From: Fretibacterium sp.
Lineage (GTDB): Bacteria > Synergistota > Synergistia > Synergistales > Aminobacteriaceae
DNA: 7,014 bases
Assembly: GCA_016280565.1 (NCBI GenBank)
Contig: JAEEGY010000227.1
Location: 1 to 7,014, forward strand
Direction: 5' to 3'
Part shown: positions 6,037 through 7,014 of the stretch, piece by piece
How the letters are laid out: each line of letters opens with the position of its first letter
Numbering within the stretch: position 1 is the first letter of the stretch
Program-made: the position numbers and the translations under genes
The notes under the pieces: generated by a model
Told to the model about the DNA's origin: nothing
What the model saw: the letters and a program-made list of their open reading frames with translations, nothing else
Database searches by the model: none

Positions 6037-6792
6037 TCACTCTGCCTCCTTGATCTTCATGACCCCGCGCAGCCTGGATATTTGATACTGCGAGAAAGCC
6101 GCCATGACCTCCATCCGTCCCCGGACGCGGATGGGATAGACCCGGCCGTTCTTCATCCTGAAGGCCTCCTCGTCCGTCACGGCAACCTGATCCATGTTGA
6201 CGATCAGGCCCCGGTTGCAGAGCAGGAAGCGCGGATGCTTCATCAGGAGGCTTTCGATCTCGGAAAAATTCTGAGTGCTCATGAAGCACTGACCATCCCT
6301 CAGGCTGACCTCAACCCCGTGTCCCTGGGCCATGACGGCGGAGATACTGTGGAGGGGCAGGGTATGCTGCTGACCGCGCGAAACGCGGATCGTGATCTCC
6401 GGGTCACTGGAGGTCAGGACGCGCACGGCCTCATTCAACACGCTGTCCAGCCGGTCCTTTTTGTAAGGCTTCACAATGTAGTCAAACGGATGAACCGGAA
6501 AAGCCTCAAAAGCAAATTCGCGTGAGGTCGTGACAAAAACGATCAGCACTTCCGTATCGATGCTCCTCAGCCGCTTAGCTGTCTCGATCCCGTTCAGTTT
6601 GTCCATGCAGATATCCATAAAGACAAGCTGGATCATCTTGGGCTCAAACGACGTCAGCAGTGCCTTGCCGCTGGGGCACCGCAGGATGGACCCCAGCTCA
6701 ACACCGTCCGGGCAGTGCCAGTTGCAGAGATCCATCTGCAGCTGCTCGCTGTCCCGCTCCTGATCGTCAACGATTGCGATATTAAGTTTCAA
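6037..6792 (-). CDS. LytTR-family response regulator (AgrA/LytR-like)
   Basis: This 251-residue cytoplasmic regulator is the likely partner of the adjacent kinase. The receiver domain spans about 1-120: acidic pair Asp9-Asp10 (IVDDQ), phospho-acceptor Asp60 (LVFMD), Thr88/Thr89 (VFVTT) and Lys108 (DYIVKPY). About 135-245 form a LytTR DNA-binding domain with the typical elements LPLHSISAV, VSLRDG, FSEIESLL, FLLCNRGLIVNMDQV and YPIRVRGR. I start at TTG 6792 because MKLNIAIVDD is the expected receiver start and GGGAG lies 11 bases upstream. An in-frame GTG at 6813 has no ribosome site, and a start at 6966 would translate the hairpin-rich leader. It may bind GACGTT boxes at both ends of the window, including its own leader. 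Confidence 0.92.
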   Translation of the reverse strand: MKLNIAIVDDQERDSEQLQMDLCNWHCPDGVELGSILRCPSGKALLTSFEPKMIQLVFMDICMDKLNGIETAKRLRSIDTEVLIVFVTTSREFAFEAFPVHPFDYIVKPYKKDRLDSVLNEAVRVLTSSDPEITIRVSRGQQHTLPLHSISAVMAQGHGVEVSLRDGQCFMSTQNFSEIESLLMKHPRFLLCNRGLIVNMDQVAVTDEEAFRMKNGRVYPIRVRGRMEVMAAFSQYQISRLRGVMKIKEAE

Positions 6793-6828
6793 TTTCCTTA
6801 TCTCTCCCTTCACGCCTATGTTACAACT

Positions 6829-6857
6829 ATTTTGAACGTCATCTTTTAAGATTTCAA
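6829..6857 (-). promoter_or_regulatory. Candidate sigma70-like promoter of the two-component operon
   Basis: On the minus strand TTGAAA (6857-6852, 5 of 6 to consensus) and CAAAAT (6834-6829, 4 of 6) are separated by the ideal 17 bases. Transcription would start near 6822 and give a leader of about 30 bases before the TTG start. This region is clearly more AT-rich than the DNA around it. A GACGTT box lies over the spacer and another lies upstream of the -35, which would suit autoregulation. Confidence 0.5.
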
Positions 6858-6876
6858 GTCCCTCAGGATGACGTTC
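6834..6876. repeat. Perfect 10-base inverted repeat around the regulator promoter
   Basis: GAACGTCATC (6834-6843) is the exact reverse complement of GATGACGTTC (6867-6876). Each arm shares GATGACGTT with the 16-base repeats at 77-112 and 6981-6996. The plus-strand arm continues into GACGTTCGT (6870-6878), which fits the LytTR box at 8 of 9 positions; the other arm fits at 7 of 9. The arms flank the candidate -35, so they may be an operator for autoregulation or, less likely, the stem of a long hairpin. Confidence 0.45.
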
Positions 6877-6885
6877 GTGCGTTTC

Positions 6886-6971
6886 GGCCAGACGACTCGG
6901 CTCACGCAAGCCGACAGGCTTGTGACGTCGAGTCGGTCGGCTGTGTCGAAGCAAGGTGCGGGGCACCTTGC
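6886..6971. repeat. Two tandem imperfect palindromes in the non-coding right end
   Basis: The non-coding stretch from 6793 to the end holds, apart from the promoter and repeats listed separately, two strong hairpins. In the first, CGACTCG (6893-6899) pairs with CGAGTCG (6929-6935), enclosing an inner stem CAAGCC/GGCTTG (6907-6912 with 6917-6922). In the second, GCAAGGTGC (6951-6959) pairs perfectly with GCACCTTGC (6963-6971) around GGG. An 11-base direct repeat, GGCCAGAYGAC, brackets both (6886-6896 and 6975-6985). Neither stem has a T-tract, so they look more like a REP-type intergenic element or a structured RNA than a terminator. Confidence 0.55.
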
Positions 6972-6980
6972 GAAGGCCAG

Positions 6981-6996
6981 ATGACGTTTATGCAGA
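6981..6996. repeat. Third copy of the 16-base repeat
   Basis: This is identical to the copies at 77-92 and 97-112 and shares one further base (G at 6980) with the first. It stands alone; no second copy lies 20 bases to either side within the window. It is about 120 bases upstream of the candidate regulator promoter, and could be a distal regulator site, serve another gene off the right edge, or be part of a dispersed repeat family. Confidence 0.6.
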
Positions 6997-7014
6997 ACGG
7001 AGGGGAAGTGGAAA

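Noticed and set aside
6793..6966. N-terminal extension of the response regulator to an ATG at 6966
   Set aside because: The added 58 residues come from hairpin-rich non-coding DNA and match no receiver-domain sequence; they would also read through the candidate promoter.
77..6996. A mobile element bounded by the 16-base repeats
   Set aside because: No transposase, integrase or terminal inverted repeat is present, and the left side has two tandem copies. A regulatory-site reading fits better, though dispersed-repeat origin is not excluded.

Overview
The window is GC-rich bacterial DNA, and every supported gene lies on the minus strand, so transcription runs from the right end to the left. Gram-negative-like Sec signal peptides, strong AGGAGG ribosome sites, heavy use of acidic low-complexity tails and small secreted PsbP/DcrB-like proteins suggest an anaerobic diderm. 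A Synergistota (Fretibacterium-like) host is my best guess, but it rests on protein style alone, not on a marker gene, and a Firmicute is not excluded.

Layout in order of transcription. The right end (about 6793-7014) has no gene. It holds a single 16-base repeat, two strong hairpins and a probable promoter. Next come a LytTR-type response regulator (6037-6792) and, one base after its stop, an AgrC/ComD-like membrane sensor kinase (4650-6035). A gap of about 100 bases with a small hairpin leads to four genes for exported proteins: a 144-residue PsbP/DcrB-like protein (4112-4546), a paralogue of it with an acidic tail (3458-4021), an unusual 856-residue protein that joins an M48 zinc-protease domain to a C1A papain domain, a lectin-like domain and a very acidic tail (901-3471), and a LprI/DUF1311-like protein (163-834). 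A strong rho-independent terminator (about 112-142) closes the block. Left of it, a tandem copy of the 16-base repeat, a weak promoter, a hairpin and a ribosome site form the leader of another minus-strand gene that begins beyond base 1.

A working model, inferred and not shown by the sequence, is that a two-component system controls a set of secreted or periplasmic proteins centred on a dual-protease polypeptide. The 16-base repeat resembles the published LytTR box. It occurs twice, 20 bases apart, directly upstream of the candidate promoter of the off-window gene, and once upstream of the regulator, so these copies may be the regulator's own binding sites. No AgrB/AgrD-type signal-peptide gene is seen in the window.
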